Source of the DNA: JACQGD01 sp045628725
Lineage (GTDB): Bacteria; Patescibacteriota; Saccharimonadia; Saccharimonadales; Saccharimonadaceae
Length of the DNA stretch: 64,000 nucleotides
Assembly (NCBI GenBank): GCA_045628725.1
Contig: JAZQPT010000035.1
Coordinates: 1 to 64,000 of the forward strand
Reading direction: 5' to 3'
A program made the position numbers and the translations under genes. The notes under the pieces are model-generated. The model saw nothing but the letters and a program-made list of their open reading frames with translations. It was not told the DNA's origin and searched no databases. Shown here piece after piece: positions 16,835 through 24,683 of the stretch (positions are counted from its first letter, which is position 1; every line of letters begins with the position of its first letter).

Positions 16835-17026
16835 TTATGTCAATATGTAAACCTCACCCTTATCAAGGTATAAAATCCTCACTTCGTCCGATGCAAGCAG
16901 ACCGAACTGCACATCACGTAACACCTTATGATTATCATGAGCATACTCAACTAAATTATCGATATAATCTTCGCGCGTCCCGCCGTAACTAGTTAGTTCG
17001 CGGATTGTACTGCGTATATCGTCCAC
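16835..17026 (-). CDS. Possible small gene, in frame after HD hydrolase
   Basis: 63 codons from a GTG at 17026, with no clear ribosome site. The product is polar with a C-terminal beta-rich end (VRILYLDKGEVYILT). The reading frame is open upstream all the way to the TAA of the HD hydrolase at 17093, and it is the same frame. It may therefore be a former C-terminal extension cut off by that stop, a read-through extension, or an independent gene with a weak start. No family recognised. Confidence 0.35.
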   Translation of the reverse strand: MDDIRSTIRELTSYGGTREDYIDNLVEYAHDNHKVLRDVQFGLLASDEVRILYLDKGEVYILT

Positions 17027-17092
17027 TGTCGCGTGAGTATCGGTCGCAACAGACTCAGTATGTGCAACTGCTAGGCTCGTTCCAATAGCATG

Positions 17093-17671
17093 TTACCACG
17101 CCCTTCCTTCCGCCTGAACGTACTTCAGCTGTTCGTAGCAAATCGCAATTGCATTCTTTAGATGCGCCGCTGCGTCGGCATACTCTTTAAATTGGTATGC
17201 TCGAACAACATATACTGAATCGTCCATAATTGGCATAAAGAAGTCTTCCAGCCAATCAACACCAAGGCTATCGATATTATAAAGAACGCTCTGCATATTC
17301 TCTGTCATGTCAGCGAGCTTAATGAGCACCGCAGACTCAGGAGAATGGGCAATCTTGTGCATATAGTCTGCGCGGTCATGATCACCCTTTTCGTTTGTCA
17401 GGCAAAAAATCAAGCTATCGACCACCTCGCCAAATGTTTCAGTTACTTCACTACGCGTCACTTTCGTGTCTTCGTATAGGTCATGTCCGAGCCCGGCGAG
17501 AACTATATCATCGTAATTTGTCGCACCCACCTGCTCAAGTGTAGTGCGTAGTATCATACCCACGCTGTAACAGTGCTGCCAATATGGTGTCTGGCGCGAT
17601 TTATTACGCACTTGCCCCACATGATACTGCTTTACAAAGCTTAGCATTGTGTCAAAATTTTGCTGGTCCAT
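17093..17671 (-). CDS. HD-domain hydrolase, MESH1/SpoT-hydrolase-like
   Basis: 192 aa, a stand-alone HD domain like small alarmone hydrolases (MESH1) and the hydrolase half of SpoT. Matching residues are H33 in PYWQH, H63-D64 and E67-D68 in GHDLYEDT, and D121/N125 in KLADMTENM, in the right order and spacing. The likely activity is removal of the 3' pyrophosphate of (p)ppGpp or a related nucleotide, using Mn2+. No synthetase domain is attached. Its promoter region is a copy of the groES promoter with a degenerate CIRCE site, so it may be induced by protein-folding stress. GGAGG lies 13 nt before the ATG. Confidence 0.75.
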   Translation of the reverse strand: MDQQNFDTMLSFVKQYHVGQVRNKSRQTPYWQHCYSVGMILRTTLEQVGATNYDDIVLAGLGHDLYEDTKVTRSEVTETFGEVVDSLIFCLTNEKGDHDRADYMHKIAHSPESAVLIKLADMTENMQSVLYNIDSLGVDWLEDFFMPIMDDSVYVVRAYQFKEYADAAAHLKNAIAICYEQLKYVQAEGRAW

Positions 17672-17761
17672 TCTTACATGTCCTCCTTCGTAAATAGGCT
17701 TTTATAGTAATTCGACCAATGCTCATGCCCCGCCTGGTCGGCGGCTGGTTCATCGTGCCTG

Positions 17762-17804
17762 ATTGTAGCGAAAAATATTAGCACCTGCAAGGCACGATTG
17801 CTAA
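17762..17804 (-). promoter_or_regulatory. Second copy of the groES promoter/CIRCE region
   Basis: 41 of 43 bases match 16056-16098. It retains TACAAT (17762-17767) and TTGCAG at 17 bp, and a weakened CIRCE, TTAGCACCT-N9-GATTGCTAA. Orientation is the same as at groES, so it drives the HD hydrolase with a leader of about 85 nt. Confidence 0.8.
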
Positions 17805-17853
17805 TAAACCTTTTACATTGGCGACCTATTTGATATAAATACCCTATCCAATA

Positions 17854-17882
17854 TTGACTATACGTAAGAACTATGCTATAGT
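17854..17882 (+). promoter_or_regulatory. Promoter of the 17920 gene
   Basis: TTGACT (17854-17859), 17-bp spacer, TATAGT (17877-17882). The leader is about 30 nt and A-rich, with a weak AGAAAG ribosome site. Confidence 0.7.
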
Positions 17883-17919
17883 AAATTTAGCTTAAAACAA
17901 AACAAACAGAAAGCAAAAA

Positions 17920-18861
17920 ATGGCCGGATTTGACAATAGAACTCTACAGACAATGCAGAAAAATCGTAATCAACACGAAAATCACCTCAATAAAATTGAG
18001 GAGTTTCGATCTCGGCAGGCCGAAACCCAAAAACGAATAGGATTACGTGCAGTTACCAATGACATAGAGGCGCGATATAGTCGCGACAAACAGGTTGCGT
18101 ATGATTCTGCGACAACTAACATCCTTGAACTAGCCCATGCGGGAACTGATAGTCACTCGCTTGAACGCGAGGACATTCAAGATGCTGCGTCCATATTGCT
18201 AGAAGAACCGAGCGCGAACTACCTGGAAAAGAATGTGGCGCGTATCTATACTTCCCTTCCCGATTATGTCGATACGATCGACATGAATACAGCCAATAGC
18301 AAATTTATGTCCTCTGAAGAATATACTCAATTGAAACTAAAACGTGTCGCATTTAACGCCACCCTAAAAGAGGTTATCGACACCGATCCACGCATCACCC
18401 CCGAAGAACTGCAAACCTATATTAATGACGCTGCACTGACGTACGGGTACGACAATGAAACAGTTTCAGTGCTGAACGAAGATGTTATAACAAGATTAGG
18501 TGGAATGCGTCACGAACTCGCTTTTGAATCGGTTATATTTCGTCTTAAATATGACGTTGAAGAGACCACTTTTGCAGATGATCTAGACGGAGTAGATTGC
18601 CGTGTGCGACGAGATGACAATACTCTGATTGATATAGACGTTAAAAGCTCTCCCACTAACGCGAGCATGTCAAAAGAAAAGCGTGAACGTATGTACCAAG
18701 AACGATTTGGTATGTCGGTACCTGCCACCAAGCTAACGCTCTGGTCGGGCTTTAAGCGAGACGACTTCTTACAATCTTCACCGTGGCGCCCCACAGAAGC
18801 GGCAATTGCCAGAGTCATCCCCCAAGTCGAAGCAGCGATTGACGCAGTACCAACCAGCTAA
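17920..18861 (+). CDS. Putative PD-(D/E)XK-type nuclease
   Basis: 313 aa. The N-terminal 200 residues are helical and polar and not recognised. Residues 197-245 show a PD-(D/E)XK-like core: E199/E203 in a helix, then TFADDLDGVDCRV with D221-D226, then a strand ending DIDVKSS with D240 and K242. This is the E...D...DxK order of many restriction-like and repair nucleases. The last 70 residues have a conserved-looking SVPATKLTLWSGF segment. It is a single-gene unit with its own promoter. No methylase or partner is adjacent, so a repair, competence or defence role cannot be chosen. Confidence 0.6.
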   Translation: MAGFDNRTLQTMQKNRNQHENHLNKIEEFRSRQAETQKRIGLRAVTNDIEARYSRDKQVAYDSATTNILELAHAGTDSHSLEREDIQDAASILLEEPSANYLEKNVARIYTSLPDYVDTIDMNTANSKFMSSEEYTQLKLKRVAFNATLKEVIDTDPRITPEELQTYINDAALTYGYDNETVSVLNEDVITRLGGMRHELAFESVIFRLKYDVEETTFADDLDGVDCRVRRDDNTLIDIDVKSSPTNASMSKEKRERMYQERFGMSVPATKLTLWSGFKRDDFLQSSPWRPTEAAIARVIPQVEAAIDAVPTS

Positions 18862-18864
18862 CGC

Positions 18865-18893
18865 TTGATTTATCTATTGTGATATGCTATAAT
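18865..18893 (+). promoter_or_regulatory. Promoter of the 18923 gene
   Basis: TTGATT (18865-18870), 17 bp, TATAAT (18888-18893), with the -10 inside the palindrome ATGCTATAATAGCAT. The leader is about 23 nt and contains AAAGAGG. Confidence 0.75.
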
Positions 18894-18922
18894 AGCATAG
18901 CCCACTCGAGAAAGAGGACGCA

Positions 18923-19168
18923 ATGGAATGCGAAATCATGGCAAACCCAGAGGAGCTTTTCCCCAGCTTAGTCCTTGCACAACTGCACGGAAAAAGCTGT
19001 GAAATCACCTACCGACAGGACGGAGAAGAGAAAGAAATACATTTCTACCCCCATCACCTCTACACGATAAATGAGCTGATGACCTGCATAGGACGCTCAG
19101 ATGAGTACCCCGGTACAATTCGAATCCAAGTTGAACTAAATGTTCCCGTTCTCACCCTTCCCGACTGA
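18923..19168 (+). CDS. Unknown 81-aa protein
   Basis: 81 aa, soluble, not recognised. The mid-section CEITYRQDGEEKEIHFYPHH reads like a small beta-sheet domain. Two possible starts exist, ATG 18923 and ATG 18938; AAAGAGG at normal distance favours the first. It has its own promoter and a strong terminator. Confidence 0.65.
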   Translation: MECEIMANPEELFPSLVLAQLHGKSCEITYRQDGEEKEIHFYPHHLYTINELMTCIGRSDEYPGTIRIQVELNVPVLTLPD

Positions 19169-19170
19169 GC

Positions 19171-19194
19171 CGCCCCGATTTTCGGGGCGTTTTC
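19171..19194 (+). terminator. Rho-independent terminator
   Basis: CGCCCCGA / TCGGGGCG stem followed by TTTTC. It ends the 18923 gene and separates it from the convergent phosphohexomutase-like gene. Confidence 0.9.
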
Positions 19195-19196
19195 AT

Positions 19197-19631
19197 TTAT
19201 GCGGCGGCGCGTTCGCCTTTAATCGGAGCTGGAACAAAATTACCCGCGTTAACAAGTTCTGCGATCTCACTAAGACCCGTGTCGCTAGTGATTGCCATTC
19301 CGTTTTCTTGGTATAACTGAAGAAACTCTAGGCTTTGTAGCGTGTCGTGCCCGACAAAAGCACTGCCTGCGGGTTTGTAGTCAACGATCAGCTGGTTTAG
19401 CATGTGCTCGTCGCCAAGACCACCGTCTATAACCGCCCGACCCTGCAACAGAATACCTTCGACTAATGCGTGGACAATTTTATGTTCTGACGTTTGGCTT
19501 CCCACTACTACTATTGCACCTTCTTCGGGCAGCCAATCAGATAGCGCCTTGCCAACATTCCATGCGTATTCTGGTGTTAACGAATCGTCTAATCGGCCGC
19601 GGATATCAGTACTGGAAAATATATTACTCAT
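19197..19631 (-). CDS. Stand-alone phosphohexomutase domain I-like protein
   Basis: 144 aa from ATG 19631; TATGAT ends 7 nt upstream, which implies a leaderless mRNA. The sequence STDIRGRLDDSLTPEYAWNVGKAL, given here in short as STDIRGRL...LTPEYA, matches the start of phosphomannomutase/phosphoglucomutase proteins, and the VVVGSQTS and GLGD stretches follow in order. Domains II-IV are missing and the catalytic phosphoserine loop (TASHNP-type) is not visible. It is either a remnant or a repurposed single domain, for example a regulatory or binding protein. Confidence 0.6.
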   Translation of the reverse strand: MSNIFSSTDIRGRLDDSLTPEYAWNVGKALSDWLPEEGAIVVVGSQTSEHKIVHALVEGILLQGRAVIDGGLGDEHMLNQLIVDYKPAGSAFVGHDTLQSLEFLQLYQENGMAITSDTGLSEIAELVNAGNFVPAPIKGERAAA

Positions 19632-19702
19632 AACTACTATCATATCACGCCGACAGATACGGTTCATAGCCACGCCCTAAAAATTCCTGTACAATACGGG
19701 AC

Positions 19703-20743
19703 ATGACTACGCGTTTTGCAACTGATGAAGAAATCACAAAATGGAACGACCTTATTCTTGCAAACCCTGACGGCGGCAATGTTTTTCAGGGGAGCGAATT
19801 TGCGACTCAAAAAGAATTTGGCAACTGGACGACGCGGCACATTATTAGTGACGACCTGGCGATTACCATTCTTGAAAAACACGTATTTGGGCTAGGTAAG
19901 TTATGGTACGCGCCAAAAGGACCAGGGGTTACAAATCCTGAATCTGTCGTGGAATTCACGGCCAGAATAAAGCCATTCGCAAAAAAGAATGAAGTGTTTG
20001 CCGTTAAGATTGAGCCAGAACTAATCAAGAACAAAACAACCCATTGGGATCTAGCAAAAATTGGGTTATCCCCTGTATCCCCCATCCAGCCTAACTTTTC
20101 CACAGTACTTGTGGATATCTCGGATAACCTCGATACGGTCATGGCCAGCCTTAACCAAAAGGGGCGGCATGCTATCAAGCGGGCTGAACGTGACGGTGTA
20201 ACGATTAAAAGAGTCGACACAACCGAAGCAAACTGTGCAGAGTTCTATGAACTACTAAAAGACACTGCTGCAGGGTCATTTGTCATTCGCCCTTACGAAT
20301 ACTACCGTGCATTCTGGCAGCGCTATGCCGACAAAGGTACAGGTCAGCTGTTTTTTGCGTACTTTGACGGGGCTATTGTCGCCGGGGCGTTCGCACTCGT
20401 TTACGGCGAAAAAAGCACCTACAAAGACGGGGCGAGTGTTCGGAAACGAACCGCCTATGGAGCCAGTCATTTACTGCAGTGGGAAGTTATTACTTGGGCA
20501 AAAGAACGCGGATCAAAGCTACATGACCTTTGCGGCGCACCTCCTAGCGAACAGATACACGACACTACCCATCCCCACTATGGCATTGGGAGATTTAAAA
20601 CCAGCTTTAATAAAACAGTGACTGATTACGTTGGCGCCTACGATATTATAATCTCACCTGTAAAGTACGATATCTGGAAAAGTTTCGGTGAAAAATTAGT
20701 TAAGCGTTTATGGTGGCGACGTCATCATGAGAGCTGGTATTAG
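19703..20743 (+). CDS. FemAB-family peptidyltransferase
   Basis: 346 aa. FemA/FemB/FmhB proteins use aminoacyl-tRNA to add residues to the peptide stem of lipid II. The two GNAT-like halves are visible: an N-terminal one with GKLWYAPKGPG near residue 70, and a central block LNQKGRHAIKRAERDGV near 155, typical of the family. The C-terminal half has DKGTGQLFFAYFDGAIVAG. It would build interpeptide bridges or substitutions in the cell wall. TACAAT (19690-19695) ends 7 nt before the ATG, which implies a leaderless mRNA. The 3' end overlaps the convergent helicase gene by 44 bp. A second family member is at 27792-28766. Confidence 0.88.
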   Translation: MTTRFATDEEITKWNDLILANPDGGNVFQGSEFATQKEFGNWTTRHIISDDLAITILEKHVFGLGKLWYAPKGPGVTNPESVVEFTARIKPFAKKNEVFAVKIEPELIKNKTTHWDLAKIGLSPVSPIQPNFSTVLVDISDNLDTVMASLNQKGRHAIKRAERDGVTIKRVDTTEANCAEFYELLKDTAAGSFVIRPYEYYRAFWQRYADKGTGQLFFAYFDGAIVAGAFALVYGEKSTYKDGASVRKRTAYGASHLLQWEVITWAKERGSKLHDLCGAPPSEQIHDTTHPHYGIGRFKTSFNKTVTDYVGAYDIIISPVKYDIWKSFGEKLVKRLWWRRHHESWY

Positions 20744-22721
20744 TACCGCGTTCTTGCCGAAACTGCGCAACGATCGACTGAGCCACAGATCGACTGACAA
20801 GTAAGCGCTGTTTGTAGAGTTTGACGCCTGCATGCGTCTGAGCCCACTGGTATTTACCGAATCGTAATTCGGTTGTTGGCGTATCGTTCTGTTCGAGCGT
20901 TGCAATAATATCTTCTGCGGTGACCATCTCGATACCATGATTATTCTGTAAAATAGTGATGATATCTTCGATAACGACATAATGAACACCGTCGGCAACA
21001 TAATAATGGCCTCGAGCTGGTGCAGTCGGGAGATCTTTGAGTATGTCGGTAATCGTCGTCTCTTCAAACGTCTCTACAGGCAAAGCCCCAATTCGCGCAT
21101 GGTGTGGTTCGACACCCATCCGTTTTAATTCTTGAATAAAGAACCCGTCCACATTCAATCGTTTATATAGTCGCTGCGGCGTTGCGTAGGTTGTTACTTT
21201 GCCTTTGTTCTCTATCTTTACGACACCACGTTTTACGATTGGCATCTGAGCCATTTCTTCCATGAAGCGAGTATGTTCATTTGTTAACGTTTTGATAGCA
21301 CCGTATTTACTTGTTAACTGTTCGATTAGTTCGCTCATGGGGACAACAAAATCTTCAGCCATCTGGCCAACCGACTCGCCACTACGCAAAGAGACGCGTT
21401 TAAGCGCATCGGCAATTGTTGCAGGAGGTGTCGTCTGGGAACTGATAGAGTCGATAATATCGATGGCAAGGGCGGGGCGACCATCTACCTTTGGTCGCAA
21501 AATACGCCCTACCCGTTGCCGCGCTGCAAGCAAAGAGCGCGTCGGACGAGCGTTAATAAGAACATTTGCTGCCTGACTATCCCAGCCTTCGTTGAGAACG
21601 TCGATATAGGCAAGCGCGTGCACTCTGCCCGCTTCTAGTTCTTCGTAGATATCTTGTCGCGCCTTTCCGGACATTTTGCTCGTGATAGCAACGGCTCGAA
21701 TAGGGACAGTGACTCCGTATGAATCAGTCGTTGTGCGCTGCGATAGCGCATCGACAATAATCTGTGGATGTGACATGTTGTCGCCGGGAATGCATGAAAT
21801 AATGGGCGTGTGGCCTCTGTCGACCGCTTCTGCTGCCATTGTGACAATCATATCGTTGCGACTTTGATCGTAAATAAGACCTTTGAGACTTTGCTTTTCG
21901 TAGTCAGAGCCAAACCCGATAGCAAAGGTATATTCAATCGTGCTTGGCGCCATAACGGCAAACGGAAGTACAGGCGAAAGCATGTTCATTTCGATCGACT
22001 CTTCGATATCCAGTTTGTGGATCATCGTCGGCAAAATCGATTCTAATTTTCGCTCGGTACTGTAGTCCGGCGTGGCAGTAAAGCCAATGAGCATTTTGTC
22101 AGAGGCGAGCGAATCGATAATCTCGCGCGTTCCCTCGCCTTGTGCGCGATGCCCTTCGTCAAAGAACACAATATCGTACTCTTCATTGACTCTGTTTTTT
22201 ATGATGGTTTTGACTTTGCCATCTTCTCGGTAACTAACGAATGTATTTGCAAGTAGCCGGAGCGAGGCGTAGGTCGTAATGGTTACCTGCGCGTTCTGAG
22301 CGCGATTACTTTTGTGTGTATCGCTATAAAAAGTACCGACTTCCATGTCGGGTGCAAACCCTGCGAAGCCTTTTTGGTTCATAGGGCCGCCCTCTGTCTG
22401 TCGTACAAGGTCACGTGTGGGCGTAACGACGAGAATCCGAGGCGGATTTGGATCATTATAACTAAACGCTTCGGCCATCGAAACAAACAAAACCGTCTTG
22501 CCGGTCCCGGTTGGCATTTCGATGAATCCGCGCGTGCCGCCTGAGTGCAGAAAGCGACTCACGTCGTCAAAAACGCGGCGCTGGTGCGGTCTTAGGATGT
22601 CCTTTTTTTGACCATCGATGATAAAGGTGTCTAGATTACGAACGAAGCGAGCGAGCGGTAAGTCATCGGTGCTGTTTGCATCTAATGACATAGGTGGCGC
22701 TTCGTAATTACTAGATGACAT
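20700..22721 (-). CDS. SF2 DEAD/DEAH-type helicase
   Basis: 673 aa. The N-terminal RecA-like domain has Q-like LRPHQRRVFDDV, Walker A MPTGTGKT near residue 70, motif II DEGH near 175, and motif III GFTATP near 200. The second has motif VI QRVGRILRP near 405. A C-terminal extension of about 230 residues carries helical and winged-helix-like parts, including a SELIEQLTSKYG segment. This architecture fits UvrB/RAD25-like or type III restriction-like helicases. No nuclease or methylase lies next to it, so general DNA repair is as likely as defence. TATAAT (22729-22734) ends 7 nt before the ATG. Confidence 0.85.
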   Translation of the reverse strand: MSSSNYEAPPMSLDANSTDDLPLARFVRNLDTFIIDGQKKDILRPHQRRVFDDVSRFLHSGGTRGFIEMPTGTGKTVLFVSMAEAFSYNDPNPPRILVVTPTRDLVRQTEGGPMNQKGFAGFAPDMEVGTFYSDTHKSNRAQNAQVTITTYASLRLLANTFVSYREDGKVKTIIKNRVNEEYDIVFFDEGHRAQGEGTREIIDSLASDKMLIGFTATPDYSTERKLESILPTMIHKLDIEESIEMNMLSPVLPFAVMAPSTIEYTFAIGFGSDYEKQSLKGLIYDQSRNDMIVTMAAEAVDRGHTPIISCIPGDNMSHPQIIVDALSQRTTTDSYGVTVPIRAVAITSKMSGKARQDIYEELEAGRVHALAYIDVLNEGWDSQAANVLINARPTRSLLAARQRVGRILRPKVDGRPALAIDIIDSISSQTTPPATIADALKRVSLRSGESVGQMAEDFVVPMSELIEQLTSKYGAIKTLTNEHTRFMEEMAQMPIVKRGVVKIENKGKVTTYATPQRLYKRLNVDGFFIQELKRMGVEPHHARIGALPVETFEETTITDILKDLPTAPARGHYYVADGVHYVVIEDIITILQNNHGIEMVTAEDIIATLEQNDTPTTELRFGKYQWAQTHAGVKLYKQRLLVSRSVAQSIVAQFRQERGTNTSSHDDVATINA

Positions 22722-22769
22722 GACAAATATTATAACATATTTAAGATAGATTAACTACCGAAAGTCCGC

Positions 22770-24053
22770 TTATCCTACTATCTTACGAATAACTTCAGCA
22801 TCATTCCACGGTATTCTCTCGTTATTCACGATTCTGAACTGCTCGTGGCCCATTCCTGTTACGAGGACAGTGTCGCCTTTGGTAGCAACGGAAAGCGCCT
22901 TACGGATCGCCTCTTCGCGATCAGCAATCTCGGTCACTTTTGCACCAGCACCAGCACTCTCAATACCATCAAGCACTTGTCTACGGATAGCCGCAGGGTC
23001 TTCACTATAACTCTCTTCGTCCGTTAAAAAGATTCGGTCTGCCCGCTTAGCGGCGATTTCGCCCATAATTGGACGTTTCGTCTTGTCGCGGTCACCCGTT
23101 GCGCCGAACACTAAAATAACACGGTTTTTGGTAATAGATTTAGCGGCCTCAAGGAGTTTATCAAGCGCGTCAGGTGTATGCGCATAGTCAACAACGACAT
23201 CGTACCCTAACCCATTAGTAACGCGTTCAAATCGTCCTGGAACACCCTCAAGGTTTGCCACGCCTTCAATAATATCGTTGACGGCCACCCCTAGTACGTA
23301 CGCAACGGCAGCAGCGGCGGTCATGTTATAGATATTAAACTCGCCGGGAAGTGCCGTCGCGAGGTCAAGTTTGGTTTGATGATCAATGACGATGCGAGCT
23401 TCGCTGCCTTTTTTGTATAATTTTGTATGCTCAATTTTTGCTTCGGCATCTTCATGTTTGCCGTAGGTGATCTTTTGAGATCCAGCCGGGAATTGATTAA
23501 AGTACTCGAACCATTCGTCGTCTCGGTTAAGAATAATGAATTCAGGCTCTAGGCGGAAGAGCTTTGCTTTGGCCGCGGCGTAATTGTCCATCGTTTTGTG
23601 GGCGTCAAGATGATCTTGAGTCAAGTTAGTCATGACTGCGGCAAGTATCGGCACGCCGTCGAGTTTATGTTGATGTAGTGCGATACTGGTTATCTCTAGA
23701 ACGACATAATCGACCTTTGCCCGTTTTGCATCACGAAAGAATCGCTGCATAATCGCCGTGTCCGCGACGGTCATATTAAGGTCATTTAGCTGGCGTTTAC
23801 CATCGATCTCGACAACTGCTGTCGAGAACATAGCCGTCTTATGTTTGGCTTCTTTTAGTATCTCGTTGATGTAATTAACGGTCGTTGTTTTGCCGTTAGT
23901 TCCGGTTACCGCAATTACTTTTAATCCACTAGCTGGATTACCGTAGCGAGCACTTACTACTTTTACGCGGCCTTTTCGATAGATCTCTTCAACCTGACGA
24001 ACGGCGCCGCTTGGTAATACTCTCCTTACACCCTTTACAAGTTTTTGCTTCAT
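22770..24053 (-). CDS. MurE-like Mur ligase without the usual first domain
   Basis: 427 aa. The central ATP domain has TGTNGKTTT near residue 52, ITSIALHQHKLDG near 120, and TQDHLDAHKTMDNYAAAKAKLF with the lysine that is carbamylated in Mur ligases. The C-terminal domain has VDYAHTPDAL and FGATGDRDKTKRP, as in MurE. Only about 40 residues precede the ATP loop, so the UDP-binding domain I of MurE is missing. The DNPR motif that selects diaminopimelate is replaced by DEESYSEDP. It probably adds an amino acid to a cell-wall precursor, but substrate and acceptor may differ from MurE. TAAAAT ends 6 nt before the ATG. Confidence 0.8.
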   Translation of the reverse strand: MKQKLVKGVRRVLPSGAVRQVEEIYRKGRVKVVSARYGNPASGLKVIAVTGTNGKTTTVNYINEILKEAKHKTAMFSTAVVEIDGKRQLNDLNMTVADTAIMQRFFRDAKRAKVDYVVLEITSIALHQHKLDGVPILAAVMTNLTQDHLDAHKTMDNYAAAKAKLFRLEPEFIILNRDDEWFEYFNQFPAGSQKITYGKHEDAEAKIEHTKLYKKGSEARIVIDHQTKLDLATALPGEFNIYNMTAAAAVAYVLGVAVNDIIEGVANLEGVPGRFERVTNGLGYDVVVDYAHTPDALDKLLEAAKSITKNRVILVFGATGDRDKTKRPIMGEIAAKRADRIFLTDEESYSEDPAAIRRQVLDGIESAGAGAKVTEIADREEAIRKALSVATKGDTVLVTGMGHEQFRIVNNERIPWNDAEVIRKIVG

Positions 24054-24094
24054 GCTTATATTTTACCACTAATTTTGCCTGAAAATTAAAACAT

Positions 24095-24121
24095 GCCCTG
24101 ATACCGTATTGGTATCAGGGC
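24095..24121 (-). terminator. Hairpin after the 24147-24314 gene
   Basis: GCCCTGATACC / GGTATCAGGGC, 11-bp perfect stem with a 5-nt loop. On the minus strand it is followed by ATGTTTTAATTTTC, a weak U-run. Confidence 0.65.
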
Positions 24122-24146
24122 CCCCTGGTGGTGCCTGCGGCAGATG

Positions 24147-24314
24147 TTAGTCGTTGCCACTGAGCAGTGTTCTGATCTCTTCGTCCAGCGCATCGTCATA
24201 GGCGCGATCTTGAGCGTCGGATGCTTTCTTGGCGTTTACGAAGAAACGGAGCACCAAACCCACAAAGACGCCGTAACAGAAGATACCGAAACCGACATAA
24301 AACAGCAGTAACAT
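24147..24314 (-). CDS. 55-aa single-helix membrane protein
   Basis: 55 codons from ATG 24314 to TAA 24147. CGAGGAGTGAA before the ATG is a strong ribosome site. Residues 1-27 form one hydrophobic helix (MLLLFYVGFGIFCYGVFVGL); the rest is a charged, probably cytoplasmic helix rich in Asp, Ala and Arg. A near-perfect promoter precedes it and a hairpin follows, so it is an independent transcription unit. Function unknown. Confidence 0.7.
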   Translation of the reverse strand: MLLLFYVGFGIFCYGVFVGLVLRFFVNAKKASDAQDRAYDDALDEEIRTLLSGND

Positions 24315-24357
24315 TTCACTCCTCGGGGTTGATAATCATGGAAGACTATACAACTAT

Positions 24358-24386
24358 ATTATACACTTCTTATGCTTATAAGTCAA
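24358..24386 (-). promoter_or_regulatory. Promoter of the 24147-24314 gene
   Basis: TTGACT (24381-24386), 17 bp, TATAAT (24358-24363) on the minus strand. Between here and the glucosidase start at 24684 I see no gene, only one imperfect inverted repeat (GTCCCCTATC / GATAGAGGAC, 24401-24428). Confidence 0.8.
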
Positions 24387-24683
24387 TAGCTACCAAAAAG
24401 TCCCCTATCAATGCATCAGATAGAGGACCTAGGATCTGGATAAGGCAAGAGGCACGGTAACGAGGCTATACTTTTATCAGCTGTCTATCGAGCACCCCCG
24501 TAGACGAGCAACATTCTGGCATATCTATTCTCACTCCAAACAACACCCGAGAAAGGTTATAATGCTCCCTCAGATATTTGTATTGTAGTACTTACTACTC
24601 TGACGGTCAATATTATTATCTAGTAACTAGACTATTCGCCGGACGAAGAGCTAAACGGTGACACTAAGTGATAGTATATGTAC

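Noticed and set aside
16056..17804. Transposon with target-site duplication
   Set aside because: The repeats are 43 bp and made of a promoter/operator. No transposase or terminal inverted repeats lie between them, so duplication or recombination is more likely than transposition.
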